Part shown: positions 52,526 to 60,986 of the stretch, piece by piece
Position numbering within the stretch: position 1 is the stretch's first letter
How the letters are laid out: each line of letters opens with the position of its first letter
Assembly (NCBI GenBank): GCA_963700955.1
Contig: CAVOZH010000003.1
Coordinates: forward strand, 1-64,000
Reading direction: 5' to 3'
Length of the DNA: 64,000 nucleotides
Source: Nocardioides_C sp963700955
Lineage (GTDB): Bacteria > Actinomycetota > Actinomycetes > Propionibacteriales > Nocardioidaceae
Program-made: the position numbers and the translations under genes
Notes under the pieces: model-generated
Databases searched by the model: none
The model's input: only the letters and a program-made list of their open reading frames with translations
Told to the model about the DNA's origin: nothing

Positions 52526-52939
52526 TTACCTACGTCTGAAATGGTCCAGGAGAAGCCCGAACCTGGAGCGCCGGACTAACCGCGTTGGTTCCTGTTTCAT
52601 CCACGTGGTGTCGATCGCGCCGACGCGGGTGCGCCAACGTGCCGCGAATGCCGGCACGTCGTCTCGGCCGGACTCGATCCAGTCCTGGGCGGCGGCAGAG
52701 ATATCGAGGTGCGCCGATTCGGCTTCGGCAAGGAAGCCCGTGGGACCACCGTAGCTGTGAATGCGCTGAACCCAGGTGGCGAAAACGTCCCGGATGGTGG
52801 CTGCCGCCTCAGCCTCCACCGAGGTTCCGGCCGCATAACGATCGGCGGTGCAGGCGATGGCGACGGCCAACTCGTATGTGTCGTCGGGGTGCGCCATTAG
52901 CTCCGCGACATCCTGATCGAGGTCAGCTACCAACGACAC
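52526..52939 (-). CDS. Hypothetical protein
   Basis: Protein of 137 aa, predicted mostly helical, with an acidic N-terminal half (LDQDVAELMAHPDDTYELAV) and an Arg-rich C-terminus ending in HFRRR. I do not recognise a family. GTG 52939 is chosen because composition changes sharply upstream of it. The downstream gene is convergent and unrelated. Confidence 0.55.
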   Translation of the reverse strand: MSLVADLDQDVAELMAHPDDTYELAVAIACTADRYAAGTSVEAEAAATIRDVFATWVQRIHSYGGPTGFLAEAESAHLDISAAAQDWIESGRDDVPAFAARWRTRVGAIDTTWMKQEPTRLVRRSRFGLLLDHFRRR

Positions 52940-53167
52940 GTGGCCAGCATCGCATGAGCTGGGCCGATAGCGATGAGCATCGGCCCCTGCACGTCGCCCT
53001 TCCACCCCGTGAACCGGGGCACATCGTTCCTTGGCGCCGATCGAGGCATGCTGGTGGCGGGAGCATGGAACGTCGGGCCCACCGATGAGTTTTCGGGGAA
53101 ACAGGGGTCTCTTTGTCGGGCCGGGCGAGTAGCGTCATGGCCGACCGGACTGCGAAAGGGACAGCGG

Positions 53168-54283
53168 ATGGGTGGCACACGTGTTCTCGTTGGGACTCGC
53201 AAGGGGGCCTTCGTCCTCACCTCGGACGAGGGGCGCACGGACTGGAAGGTCGGAGGCCCGTACTTCCCCGGGTGGGAGGTCTATCACCTCAAGGCGTCGC
53301 CGTTGAACCCTGACCGGGTCTATGCCTCGCAGACCAGTGGGTGGTTCGGTCAGGTGATCCAGCGGTCGGATGACGGTGGTGTGTCCTGGGAGACGGTCGG
53401 CAACGACTTCGGCTACGACGGGGTCCCCGGCGAGCATCAGTGGTACGACGGATCGTTGCGGCCGTGGGAGTTCCACCGGGTCTGGCACCTCGAGCCTTCG
53501 CTGCACGACGCCGAGACGGTGTACGCCGGGGTCGAGGACGCCGCACTGTTCAAGTCCACCGACGGTGGAGCGTCATGGGCGGAGCTGTCGGGACTACGCC
53601 AGCACGGCACCGGCCCGCAGTGGCAACCGGGCGCGGGTGGCATGTGCCTGCACACCATCCTCCAGCACCCGACCGACGCAGACAGGCTCTACGTCGCGAT
53701 CTCGGCAGCGGGTGCATTCCGCACCACCGACGGCGGAGCCACGTGGCAGCCGATCAACAAGGGACTGCGTTCGGGTGAGATCCCCGACCAGGACTCCGAG
53801 GTCGGCCATTGCGTGCACCGCCTCGACATGCACCCGAGCAACCCCGACGTGCTGTACATGCAGAAGCACTGGGACGTCATGCGCAGCGACGACGCCGGCG
53901 ACGTCTGGCACGAGGTCAGCGGGGACCTGCCGAGCGACTTCGGGTTCCCGATCGCCGTGCACGCCCACGAACCGGAGACCGTCTACGTCGTGCCGATCAC
54001 CAGCGACTCACATCACTTCCCGGTGGACGGCAAGCTGCGGGTCTACCGCAGCCGTACCGGCGGCGACACCTGGGAGCCGCTGACCAAGGGGCTTCCACAG
54101 AACGACTGCTACGTCAACGTGCTGCGTGACGCGATGGCCGTCGACCAGCACGAGTCGTGCGGTGTCTACTTCGGCACCACAGGGGGACAGGTGTACGCCT
54201 CCAGCGACTCCGGGGACACCTGGTCGCCCATCGTCCGTGACCTGCCGGCGGTCCTGTCCGTCGAGGTCCAGACCCTGCCGTGA
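53168..54283 (+). CDS. BNR/Asp-box repeat beta-propeller protein
   Basis: Protein of 371 aa with six Asp-box repeats (SxDxGxxW type: DDGGVSW, TDGGASW, TDGGATW, DDAGDVW, TGGDTW, DSGDTW) spaced about 50-70 residues, forming a sialidase-like beta propeller. The N-terminus VLVGTRKGAFVLTSD is typical of glycosyl-hydrolase-like propellers without enzyme activity. There is no signal peptide, so it is cytosolic. ATG 53168 follows GGGACAGC. A ubiquitin-like gene follows 7 bases later, and this pairing recurs in other genomes. Confidence 0.85.
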   Translation: MGGTRVLVGTRKGAFVLTSDEGRTDWKVGGPYFPGWEVYHLKASPLNPDRVYASQTSGWFGQVIQRSDDGGVSWETVGNDFGYDGVPGEHQWYDGSLRPWEFHRVWHLEPSLHDAETVYAGVEDAALFKSTDGGASWAELSGLRQHGTGPQWQPGAGGMCLHTILQHPTDADRLYVAISAAGAFRTTDGGATWQPINKGLRSGEIPDQDSEVGHCVHRLDMHPSNPDVLYMQKHWDVMRSDDAGDVWHEVSGDLPSDFGFPIAVHAHEPETVYVVPITSDSHHFPVDGKLRVYRSRTGGDTWEPLTKGLPQNDCYVNVLRDAMAVDQHESCGVYFGTTGGQVYASSDSGDTWSPIVRDLPAVLSVEVQTLP

Positions 54284-54290
54284 GGTCATG

Positions 54291-54596
54291 ATGAGCCACT
54301 CGGTACGCGTGACCCTGCCGCCGAACCTGCGGGCGATGGCCCAGGTCCACGGCGAGGTGCTACTCGAGGTCCCGGGCGAGGTCACCCAGCGGTCGGTGCT
54401 CGACGCTCTCGAGGGGGAGTACCCGATGCTCCTCGGCACCATCCGTGACCGTGCCACCGCCCGCCGGCGTGCGTTCGTCCGGTTCTTCGCGTGCGAGGAA
54501 GACCTGTCCCACGACGAGCCCGATACGCCGCTGCCGGAGCGGGTCGTCGCCGGTGAGGAACCGTTCATGGTCGTGGGTGCGATGGCCGGAGGCTGA
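54291..54596 (+). CDS. MoaD/ThiS-family ubiquitin-like protein
   Basis: Protein of 101 aa with the beta-grasp pattern and a C-terminal Gly-Gly (VVGAMAGG), which is the residue pair activated by E1-like enzymes for sulfur transfer or conjugation. No ThiF/MoeB-like partner is nearby. ATG 54288 or 54291 starts it directly after the propeller gene with a GAGG site. The pair may work together; what is modified is unknown. Confidence 0.8.
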   Translation: MSHSVRVTLPPNLRAMAQVHGEVLLEVPGEVTQRSVLDALEGEYPMLLGTIRDRATARRRAFVRFFACEEDLSHDEPDTPLPERVVAGEEPFMVVGAMAGG

Positions 54597-54984
54597 CCAA
54601 CCGCACGCCTGCGGCCCCGCTGGTGAGACACCGATCGGCATGATCGTTCTCGAGCTCTCATCGCTTCACGCCGCCGCTCGCGGCGGGACGCGCGTTTGGG
54701 ATCACGCGGACGACCACTCGGAGGTCGTGCAGGCTCAGCTCGACCCGGACAGGCTCGTTCGGCATAGAAAGTCGGGCCCGGCCGACAGCGCCGCGAGGGC
54801 GGTCAGCCTCCACGCCTCGAAGGTGAGCTCGTCACGCTCGCCCCCTCCAGTCGGACCACAACCCAGCCGAATTCACCCGAGGTGAACTGGACCTCGAGCG
54901 TCCCCGGGCGCTGACAGGGGGCGCTGATGTCCCGCCCGAGGGAAGGAGGCTCCACCTGGCTTGCTTCAGCGGCGGAAGGACGAA
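54597..54984. other. Intergenic stretch with a possible decayed gene
   Basis: No intact gene. On the minus strand one frame reads EVQFTSGEFGWVVVRLEG and the next DELTFEAWRLTALAALSAG, ending at 54735. The join suggests a frameshifted remnant of an unrecognised small protein. No regulatory signal is apparent. Confidence 0.35.
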
Positions 54985-55248
54985 CTATGCCTCGACGAGG
55001 ATCACTAGGGTTTCGGGCAACACGCCGTCGTACGCCATCGCCTCGGCCGCGCCCTCGGACTGCATCGCGGCCTGGAAGGCGTCCAAGTCGGTAACGTCCA
55101 TGAGCACCGCAACATGTTTCGGGTTCTGAGGGTCGACGAACGTGCGGATGTTGGTGACCCCGAGGGGCCCGAAGAACTCCTCGCGCTTCGGCGACGCCAG
55201 CCAATGATCGTGGTCCTTCACATCGTGGTGACCAATCAAAGTCGGCAT
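54985..55248 (-). CDS. Small hypothetical protein, alpha/beta barrel-like
   Basis: Protein of 87 aa with an ABM-like outline (HHDVKDHDHWLASPKR; VLMDVTDLDAFQAAMQS). ATG 55248 has a strong GAGGAGG site upstream. The family is not known to me; similar small proteins are stress-related in some databases, which I cannot confirm. It is a single gene. Confidence 0.65.
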   Translation of the reverse strand: MPTLIGHHDVKDHDHWLASPKREEFFGPLGVTNIRTFVDPQNPKHVAVLMDVTDLDAFQAAMQSEGAAEAMAYDGVLPETLVILVEA

Positions 55249-55444
55249 AACTCCTCCTCGGCGTCCAAGGCCGACGGGCGTCAAGCCCTGTGATTCGACG
55301 CTATACCCGGACCACTCACGTGCGCATCGGCCAAACCTCTCAGGTAATCGCTGGATCCCGGCCACGTACGCAGGCCTCAAGGGGAGCGCCTCGAAGTTGC
55401 GCCCGTCGACAGGATCTGTGGCGGTGCGAAAGGCTAAGGCCCGA

Positions 55445-56311
55445 TCAGGCGCCGTCGAGCACCTCGCGCAGTTTGGCGGCGAACGCCGCCGGCTCGTTGT
55501 TGGGCGACATCGGGCTCACGGTGAAGCCACCGTGGTCGCCTGGGAAGACGATGGGCTCCACCCCCAACTCCTTCGCCAGCGCTTCACCGCCGCGCCGGGC
55601 GAGTGTGCCCTCCCCCTCGGTTCCGATCGCGGGGACGATGCGAACCGTGGAGGTTCGCAGCGCCTCGAGGTCAGGCTCGAAGGGCGGTATGGCGAGGTTG
55701 CGGCTGAGCAAGGCGTCATCGCGGGAGCCGTCGTCGTCGGTGGGGAGGCCGAAACCGGCGGGGTCCGGCGCCGGCCGATCCAGATAGTCATCGGGGAGCG
55801 GCCCCGAGTGCATCACCAGCTGGATGAACTTCGCCATCGCGGGGCCGTAGCCCTCCCGCTGGTAGGTCGCGACGATGTCCTCGCTCGCCCGGATTGCCAT
55901 CTCGCGGTCCTCGAGGATCGTGGACAGGGGCGGCTCGTGCGCGACCAGCGTGCGGACGTCGCGAGGAAACTTGACGATCCAGTGCAGGGCGAAAGCTCCC
56001 CCGCCGCTGGACCCGAACGCATCGACCGGCCCCAGGCCCGCGGCCTCGACAACACGGTGCATGTCCTCGCCGTGAAGCTCGCCGGTGACGGTGCCCTCTG
56101 AGCTCAACGTGCTGCGCTCGGCACCACGAGGGTCGTAAGTGATGACCGTACGGTCGGTGAAATGGCTGATCAGTTGCTCGAAGCCGGACGCCGCCATCGG
56201 CGAACCGAAGATGAACACCGGGCGATGCTCGCTCGGCGTCTCCGGCTCGCGGACGTCGTAGGTCAATACTGCGCCGGGCACCTCGACGGTGCCGGTGATC
56301 ACCTTGGTCAT
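55445..56311 (-). CDS. Alpha/beta hydrolase
   Basis: Hydrolase of 288 aa. The nucleophile elbow is DAFGSSGGGAFAL, with the oxyanion loop FIFGSPMAA. A late GDHGGF supplies the probable catalytic His. The substrate is unknown. ATG 56311 follows an excellent AAAAGGAGGG site. From 56312 to 56903 there is no complete gene, only a VOC remnant with flanking repeats. Confidence 0.85.
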   Translation of the reverse strand: MTKVITGTVEVPGAVLTYDVREPETPSEHRPVFIFGSPMAASGFEQLISHFTDRTVITYDPRGAERSTLSSEGTVTGELHGEDMHRVVEAAGLGPVDAFGSSGGGAFALHWIVKFPRDVRTLVAHEPPLSTILEDREMAIRASEDIVATYQREGYGPAMAKFIQLVMHSGPLPDDYLDRPAPDPAGFGLPTDDDGSRDDALLSRNLAIPPFEPDLEALRTSTVRIVPAIGTEGEGTLARRGGEALAKELGVEPIVFPGDHGGFTVSPMSPNNEPAAFAAKLREVLDGA

Positions 56312-56524
56312 CGGGCCCTCCTTTTGGTCATGTTCATCCTGACCTGCGAAGCGCCTCAAACTAATCGGCAGGAGCTGTGCACCGTCCTACTGCTCGGGAC
56401 GCTCGGCGCAGGGGTCGGCTCCAACGGCTGATGGAGACTCGCTGTGCGAAGCATTTGCCCAACTCCCAGTCGACCTCCTCGTCGCGTGTTACCGGCACCC
56501 TCGCGTCAATCGGGGCGCCTCGAC

Positions 56525-56542
56525 GCGGCGGAGTGACGCGCC
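56525..56542 (+). repeat. Dispersed intergenic repeat, copy 2
   Basis: GCGGCGGAGTGACGCGCC. It is 22 bases from the end of the VOC remnant; copy 3 lies on the remnant's other side. Confidence 0.6.
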
Positions 56543-56564
56543 CGGCGCGGCGATCACCTACCCG

Positions 56565-56682
56565 TCAGCCGACCCGCTCGGCCAGCGAAACGATGATGCC
56601 CTCCGGGCCGCGGACGTAGGCCATCAGCCAGACGTTCTCGTACTGCCCGATGCCGCCGACCGGGGACGAAGCCGGCACGTGA
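56565..56682 (-). pseudogene. Glyoxalase/VOC protein C-terminal remnant
   Basis: A frame ending at 56565 reads GGIGQYENVWLMAYVRGPEG and then IIVSLAERVG. It is homologous to the C-terminus of the intact VOC protein at 59321-59755 (DVYKLTYVRGPSG, IIVMLAEELKS). About 110 N-terminal residues are missing. Two copies of the dispersed repeat flank it. Confidence 0.75.
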
Positions 56683-56712
56683 CTCTCGACATGTCAGCGC
56701 CAACGCGCGCAC

Positions 56713-56730
56713 GCGGCGGAATGACGCACC
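56713..56730 (+). repeat. Dispersed intergenic repeat, copy 3
   Basis: GCGGCGGAATGACGCACC, a full consensus match. It lies 31 bases beyond the VOC remnant. Confidence 0.65.
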
Positions 56731-56903
56731 TCTCAGCTCGGCTCCGGGAAGAGGGGGCACTCGGCCCGAGGGCAGTGTCCAGACCCCCTCGAACCGGTGT
56801 TTGGACGACCACGGCGCCTACGGACAGAGCGCCTGACGCAGCCGTTGACGCCCTGCTCGGCCCGGCGGGACACTGGCCGGAAGTGAGCGCGAAGGAGAGT
56901 CCG

Positions 56904-57506
56904 ATGGCGTGGAACCTGGCCGGCAGCTACAGCGAGACCTGCTCCTGCGAGCTCATGTGCCCCTGCAACATGTCCTTCGACCACGGGGCCACCTACGACT
57001 TCTGCCGAGTGACCCTTGCCTTCAGCCTCCATGAGGGCTCGGTGGACGGCACCGACATCGCCGGGCGAAAGGTCGTGCTCATCGCCGACACCCCGAAGGT
57101 GATGACAGACGGTAACTGGCGCGTCGGCGTGTTCGTCGACGAGGACGCATCCGAGGAGCAGTTCGACAAGCTGCTCCAGGTCTTCGGCGGTCAGCTGGGT
57201 GGGCCGATGGCCGGGCTGGCACCACTGATCGGGGAGATGCTCGGCGTGCAGCGCGCGGCGATCGACATCGAGGACGACGGCCTGCTGCACAGCGTCCGGG
57301 TGGACGACGTGATCGACTTCCAGATCCAGGACATCGTCCCCTTCGGTGTCGAGACCGGTGAGCCGGTGAGGTTCGCCGGGATGTTCCACCCGGTCGGGTC
57401 GGATCTGGTGATGGCTGAGGCGAAGCGCACCAAGATCAACGCCTTCGGCATCACCTACGAGGGCAAGACGGGTCTGTCGACGTCGAGCTTCTCCTGGGCC
57501 GCTTGA
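56904..57506 (+). CDS. DUF1326 protein with N-terminal cysteine cluster
   Basis: Protein of 200 aa. The N-terminal CSCELMCPC is the hallmark of DUF1326, likely a metal site, and the rest is a compact alpha/beta domain. The function is unknown; proposals include copper or other metal handling. ATG 56904 has GAAGGAGAG upstream. The DUF2182 membrane gene follows 4 bases later, and this pair recurs widely, so the two should act together. Confidence 0.85.
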   Translation: MAWNLAGSYSETCSCELMCPCNMSFDHGATYDFCRVTLAFSLHEGSVDGTDIAGRKVVLIADTPKVMTDGNWRVGVFVDEDASEEQFDKLLQVFGGQLGGPMAGLAPLIGEMLGVQRAAIDIEDDGLLHSVRVDDVIDFQIQDIVPFGVETGEPVRFAGMFHPVGSDLVMAEAKRTKINAFGITYEGKTGLSTSSFSWAA

Positions 57507-57510
57507 GGTC

Positions 57511-58326
57511 ATGACCGAGGCAGAGTCGGACACCCGCTTGAGCCTGCGACCGGCGTACGCCGCGTCGCGTGCCCACCTGGGAATCGTCGCCGTCCTTTTC
57601 GCGTTGGCAGCCATCGGCTGGTGGTGGACGGTCGGCGAAATGCGGGGCATGGACGACGGACCCTGGACCGCTCTAGGCGCCTTCGGCTGGTTCGTGGGCG
57701 TGTGGGTGGTGATGATGGCGGCGATGATGTTCCCGTCGGTCTCCCCGACCGTCGCCCTGTACGCACGGATGAGCAGGTCGCGCGTACTCCCTCTGGCTTT
57801 CACCGCCGGTTACCTCGCCACCTGGGCCGCCGCCGGGGTGGTCGCGTTCCTGATCGCGCTGGCAACGACACATGCTGCGCAGGGTGCCCTTGCTTGGGAC
57901 AACGCCGGGCAGACGATCGCCGGAGTGACGCTACTGGTGGCCGCTGGCTACGAGCTGACACCCCTCAAGGACGTCTGCTTGGGGAAGTGCCGCAGCCCGC
58001 TGGGCACACTGCTCGGCTCCTGGCGCGACGGGTGGACGGGCGGATTCCGCATGGGACTGGGCAACGGCGCATGGTGCGTGGGCTGCTGCTGGGCTCTGAT
58101 GGCGTCGCTGTTCGCGCTGGGCGTGATGAGCGTGACCTGGATGGCCGTGGTCGCCGGGCTGATCGCGATCGAGAAGACGATCCCATGGCGTCGCGTGGCG
58201 ACGTACGCAACGACGATCGTCCTGGTCGTGCTCGGCGTCATCATGCTGGTCGCCCCCGACGCGCTGCCCGGACTCACCGTCCCGGGCCAGAGCCCGATGC
58301 CCCCGATGTCACCGATGGGGTCCTGA
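57511..58326 (+). CDS. DUF2182 metal-binding membrane protein
   Basis: Integral membrane protein of 271 aa with seven hydrophobic segments. The Met-rich WVVMMAAMMFPS helix and a later WCVGCCWALM helix provide possible copper ligands; the C-terminus ends in a Pro/Met-rich PMPPMSPMGS tail. DUF2182 proteins are predicted metal-binding. The ATG is 4 bases after the DUF1326 stop. A joint copper-acquisition or copper-efflux role is inferred. Confidence 0.85.
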   Translation: MTEAESDTRLSLRPAYAASRAHLGIVAVLFALAAIGWWWTVGEMRGMDDGPWTALGAFGWFVGVWVVMMAAMMFPSVSPTVALYARMSRSRVLPLAFTAGYLATWAAAGVVAFLIALATTHAAQGALAWDNAGQTIAGVTLLVAAGYELTPLKDVCLGKCRSPLGTLLGSWRDGWTGGFRMGLGNGAWCVGCCWALMASLFALGVMSVTWMAVVAGLIAIEKTIPWRRVATYATTIVLVVLGVIMLVAPDALPGLTVPGQSPMPPMSPMGS

Positions 58327-58478
58327 CCGAACGATGCCGGCAGGCAGCGACATCGAGCAGGCATTGACTCGCCAATAGCGAGAGGACCTGAGACCCGCAG
58401 GGACCCAGCAGACCCCTGTGTCGACGTGACAGCGCTCCGGACAAGCTCATGTGTGTGTGCTTGTGCCCTTGCCGACTC

Positions 58479-58496
58479 GCGGCGGAAAGACACACC
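58479..58496 (+). repeat. Dispersed intergenic repeat, degenerate copy
   Basis: GCGGCGGAAAGACACACC differs from the consensus at two positions. It lies in the 229-base gap before the helix-turn-helix gene. Confidence 0.4.
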
Positions 58497-58555
58497 TGGC
58501 AGGGCGCGGCCGAGAACTCCTCGGCACTCGAGCGCAGGGGAGGCAAGATGGGGTC

Positions 58556-59203
58556 GTGACAGCCCCAAGATCGCACCCCATCACGTTGACGCTTCATGGG
58601 GTTCGGCTGTTGGGTTTCGCGGATACTCAGCAGGTGGCGTCACGCTTTCGCCTCGACCGAGATGAGGTCGAGGAGAATCTCTTGGACTTCGAGGCGTACG
58701 GGTGGGTGACCCGGTCTGAGTTCGCCGGAAGCGGCGGCTGGTCCCTGACCGACGGGGGCCGTGCTGAGAACGAGCGGCGACTTGCCGCAGAGCTCGAGGC
58801 ATCGGGGGCACGGTCGACCGTGGTGGAGGTCCACCGCCGGTTCCTGCCGCTCAACGCCCGCTTCCAAGAGGCCGTGACACGGTGGCAGGTGCGTCCACTG
58901 CCGGGCGATCCGATGGCCGCCAATGACCACACCGACTTCCGTTGGGACGACCGAGTCATCGGGTCCCTGAGGTCGCTCGGACGGCGGCTGGTCCCGTTGA
59001 ACGCTGACCTGTTCAACGCTCTGGCAAGGTTCGGGGGCTACGCCGAGCGTTACAACGCTGCGGTTGCCAGGGTGGAGAGGGGCGGCAACCGGTGGGTCGA
59101 CGGCTTGGGAATCGACTCCTGCCACGTGGTCTGGATGCAACTGCACGAGGATCTCCTCGCCAGCATCGGTCTCGATCGAGGCGAGGAGCGGCTGACTCCC
59201 TAG
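58556..59203 (+). CDS. Winged-helix-like regulatory protein of unknown family
   Basis: Protein of 215 aa. The N-terminal 75 residues (LHGVRLLGFADTQQVASRFR; EENLLDFEAYGWVTRSEF) look like a winged helix used by small transcription regulators. The C-terminal part is helical with WMQLHEDLLASIGL at the end and no known domain that I can name. GTG 58556 follows AGGGGAGG at some distance. No target site is evident. Confidence 0.6.
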   Translation: MTAPRSHPITLTLHGVRLLGFADTQQVASRFRLDRDEVEENLLDFEAYGWVTRSEFAGSGGWSLTDGGRAENERRLAAELEASGARSTVVEVHRRFLPLNARFQEAVTRWQVRPLPGDPMAANDHTDFRWDDRVIGSLRSLGRRLVPLNADLFNALARFGGYAERYNAAVARVERGGNRWVDGLGIDSCHVVWMQLHEDLLASIGLDRGEERLTP

Positions 59204-59240
59204 CCGAGCTGAACGTCGCGGGCGGCGCAGCGCGGTGTTG

Positions 59241-59258
59241 GCGGCGGAGTGACGCACC
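59241..59258 (+). repeat. Dispersed intergenic repeat, copy 4
   Basis: GCGGCGGAGTGACGCACC, an exact consensus copy, 62 bases beyond the VOC gene stop. Confidence 0.65.
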
Positions 59259-59320
59259 CTTGCCACACCGTCCAGATGTCCGCCGTGCCTGCCGGGCGCC
59301 ACACGAGGATCGACCTGGGG

Positions 59321-59755
59321 TCAGCTCTTCAGCTCCTCGGCAAGCATGACGATGATGCCGCTGGGGCCGCGGACGTAGGTGAGCTTGTACACGTCCCCAT
59401 AGGTCGCCACGCCGCGCAGCGGGTGGCAGCCGTGCCTCGCGGCGATCTCGAGGGCCTCGTCGATGTCGTCGACCGAGAACGCCACGCGGTGCATGCCGAT
59501 CTCGTTGGGGCGGGTGGGCTCGGTCTCGATCGCGTCGGGGTGGATGTACTCGAAGAGCTCGAGACGACCGTTGCCGTCTGGTGTCTGGAGCACGGCGATG
59601 TTGGCGTGGTTGCCGTCGAGGCCGACCGCGGTGTCGGCCCACTCTCCACTGACCGTGTCACGGCCGAGGACGGTAAGCCCGAGGTCGGTGAAGAAGGCGA
59701 TCGTCGCTTCGAGGTCGCGGACGGCGATCCCGACGTTCTCGAGTTTGATGGGCAT
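59321..59755 (-). CDS. Glyoxalase/VOC-family protein
   Basis: VOC metal-dependent protein of 144 aa with paired beta-alpha-beta units: LENVGIAVRDLEATIAFF, then MHRVAFSVDDIDEALEIA, with His and Glu residues in LELFEY. It may act as a lyase, dioxygenase or resistance protein; the substrate is unknown. ATG 59755 starts the first strand; ATG 59764 is an alternative. Dispersed repeats lie at both ends, and a remnant of a related gene lies 2.7 kb away. Confidence 0.87.
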   Translation of the reverse strand: MPIKLENVGIAVRDLEATIAFFTDLGLTVLGRDTVSGEWADTAVGLDGNHANIAVLQTPDGNGRLELFEYIHPDAIETEPTRPNEIGMHRVAFSVDDIDEALEIAARHGCHPLRGVATYGDVYKLTYVRGPSGIIVMLAEELKS

Positions 59756-59844
59756 GGCCGGCACGCTACCGAGTCCGCGCGATTCGCACAGGTCAACTGG
59801 CGGCCGGTTCCGACTCAGCCATCAGCCGGCGTACAAACACTCGC

Positions 59845-59884
59845 GGTGCGTCAATCCGCCGCGTGAGCTGCGTAACTCCGCCGC
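59845..59884 (-). repeat. Dispersed intergenic repeat, copy 5 (double)
   Basis: On the minus strand GCGGCGGATTGACGCACC (59845-59862) is followed four bases upstream by a weaker copy GCGGCGGAGTTACGCAGC (59867-59884). They lie 90 bases upstream of the VOC gene start. Confidence 0.6.
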
Positions 59885-60221
59885 CGGCGACACCTCCAGC
59901 GGCTTGTCTCGCAAGTTGATGGTCGCGCGGTACGCGCTTCTGGCGAGATTCCCTCGCGGCACAGCAGCAGGCGGTTGGTCCCGGCAACCCAGCCGCTGTG
60001 TCTGGCCCTGTGGCCGCACAGCAGGACTCCTGAAACCCCTGACCGAACCTAGGCCAAGCGGGCGGCGTACGACCGCTTCGGGGACCGGCCCCCGCAGGGT
60101 ACGGCGGAAGGTCTCGAACAGCTCGAGCAGAACTGAGCGACAAAGCAGCGGCGGGCGTACGAGATCAGGCCCATCTGCTTGTCGGGCTCTGGTCCGACCG
60201 GCTGAACGAGATACTGGGGTT
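59885..60221. other. Intergenic stretch with a short coding remnant
   Basis: No intact gene. On the plus strand 60055-60135 reads AYDRFGDRPPQGTAEGLEQL and ends at a stop, which looks like a genuine protein C-terminus but has an in-frame stop just upstream. The remainder gives nothing that I can interpret. Confidence 0.3.
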
Positions 60222-60920
60222 ATGGCCCTCGGTCAGGTGTCGGCAGGTGAGCCCTGTGTGTCGTTGGTCCCGCTCTTCGCGGGGCTGACGCGGGAGCAGC
60301 AGGCAGACGTTGCGACCCTCGCCCGCCCGGTCACCGTGGGGGCCGGCGAGACCTTCGTCCGGGCTGGCGTGCGGCAAGCGCCCCTGTTCGTGGTGCATTC
60401 GGGGATGGTGAAGCTCTCCCGCACGACCGCCGACGGCAAGAGCACGACCCTGCAGGTCCTCGGCCCGGGCGAGGTGGGCGGGGAGACGTGGCTCCTCACC
60501 GGCGAGCGGCCCGAGAACGACGTGGTCGCCCTGGAGGCTGCGCGGATGTGCGTCTTCGAGCCGGCCGCGCTGGACACCATCGTCAGACAGTTCCCGAGCG
60601 TCGGGGTCGCCCTGCTGCGGTCGCTGGCCGTGCGGCTGCACTCGGCAGAGCGGATGCTCACGGCCAGGACCCTCGCCGACGTGGGCGCGCGACTGGCGGC
60701 CTACCTCCTGGACTGCCCCACCACTTGGGGCGTTGGCGGCGCCGCGACAGCGCATCTGCCGATGGCCAAGAAGGACATCGCGACCTTCCTCGGAACCTCG
60801 CCCGAGACCGTCAGCCGGCGGCTCAAGGCCTTCGAGCACGAGGGCCTCATCCAGGTGCGCGGCATGGACGTCGACATACGGGATCCAGTCGGACTCGAGC
60901 TGCGCGCTCGCGGCGCTTGA
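60222..60920 (+). CDS. Crp/Fnr-family transcriptional regulator, FNR-type recognition helix
   Basis: Regulator of 232 aa. The N-terminal cyclic-nucleotide-binding fold (GETFVRAGVRQAPLFVV; LQVLGPGEVGGETWLL) is followed by a long dimerisation helix and the HTH TFLGTSPETVSRRLKAFEHE. The ExxSR arrangement matches FNR, which reads TTGAY. Only one N-terminal Cys (C12) is present, so a classical FNR cluster is absent and the signal is unknown. ATG 60222 has GGGG six bases upstream. A TTGAC-N4-GTCAA site overlaps its stop codon and leads into the next operon. Confidence 0.88.
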   Translation: MALGQVSAGEPCVSLVPLFAGLTREQQADVATLARPVTVGAGETFVRAGVRQAPLFVVHSGMVKLSRTTADGKSTTLQVLGPGEVGGETWLLTGERPENDVVALEAARMCVFEPAALDTIVRQFPSVGVALLRSLAVRLHSAERMLTARTLADVGARLAAYLLDCPTTWGVGGAATAHLPMAKKDIATFLGTSPETVSRRLKAFEHEGLIQVRGMDVDIRDPVGLELRARGA

Positions 60921-60930
60921 CGCAGGTCAA
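60917..60930. promoter_or_regulatory. FNR-type site TTGAC-N4-GTCAA
   Basis: TTGAC-GCAG-GTCAA is a perfect inverted repeat. With TACCTT at 60953-60958 as -10 box and start near 60965, its centre falls at -41.5, the class II position for FNR activation. It precedes the AHCD-motif gene and is probably bound by the adjacent regulator. Confidence 0.7.
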
Positions 60931-60986
60931 GGCGGCGCGGCGGGTTTCCTCCTACCTTCGAAATACCACTACACAAGGAGGAAACC

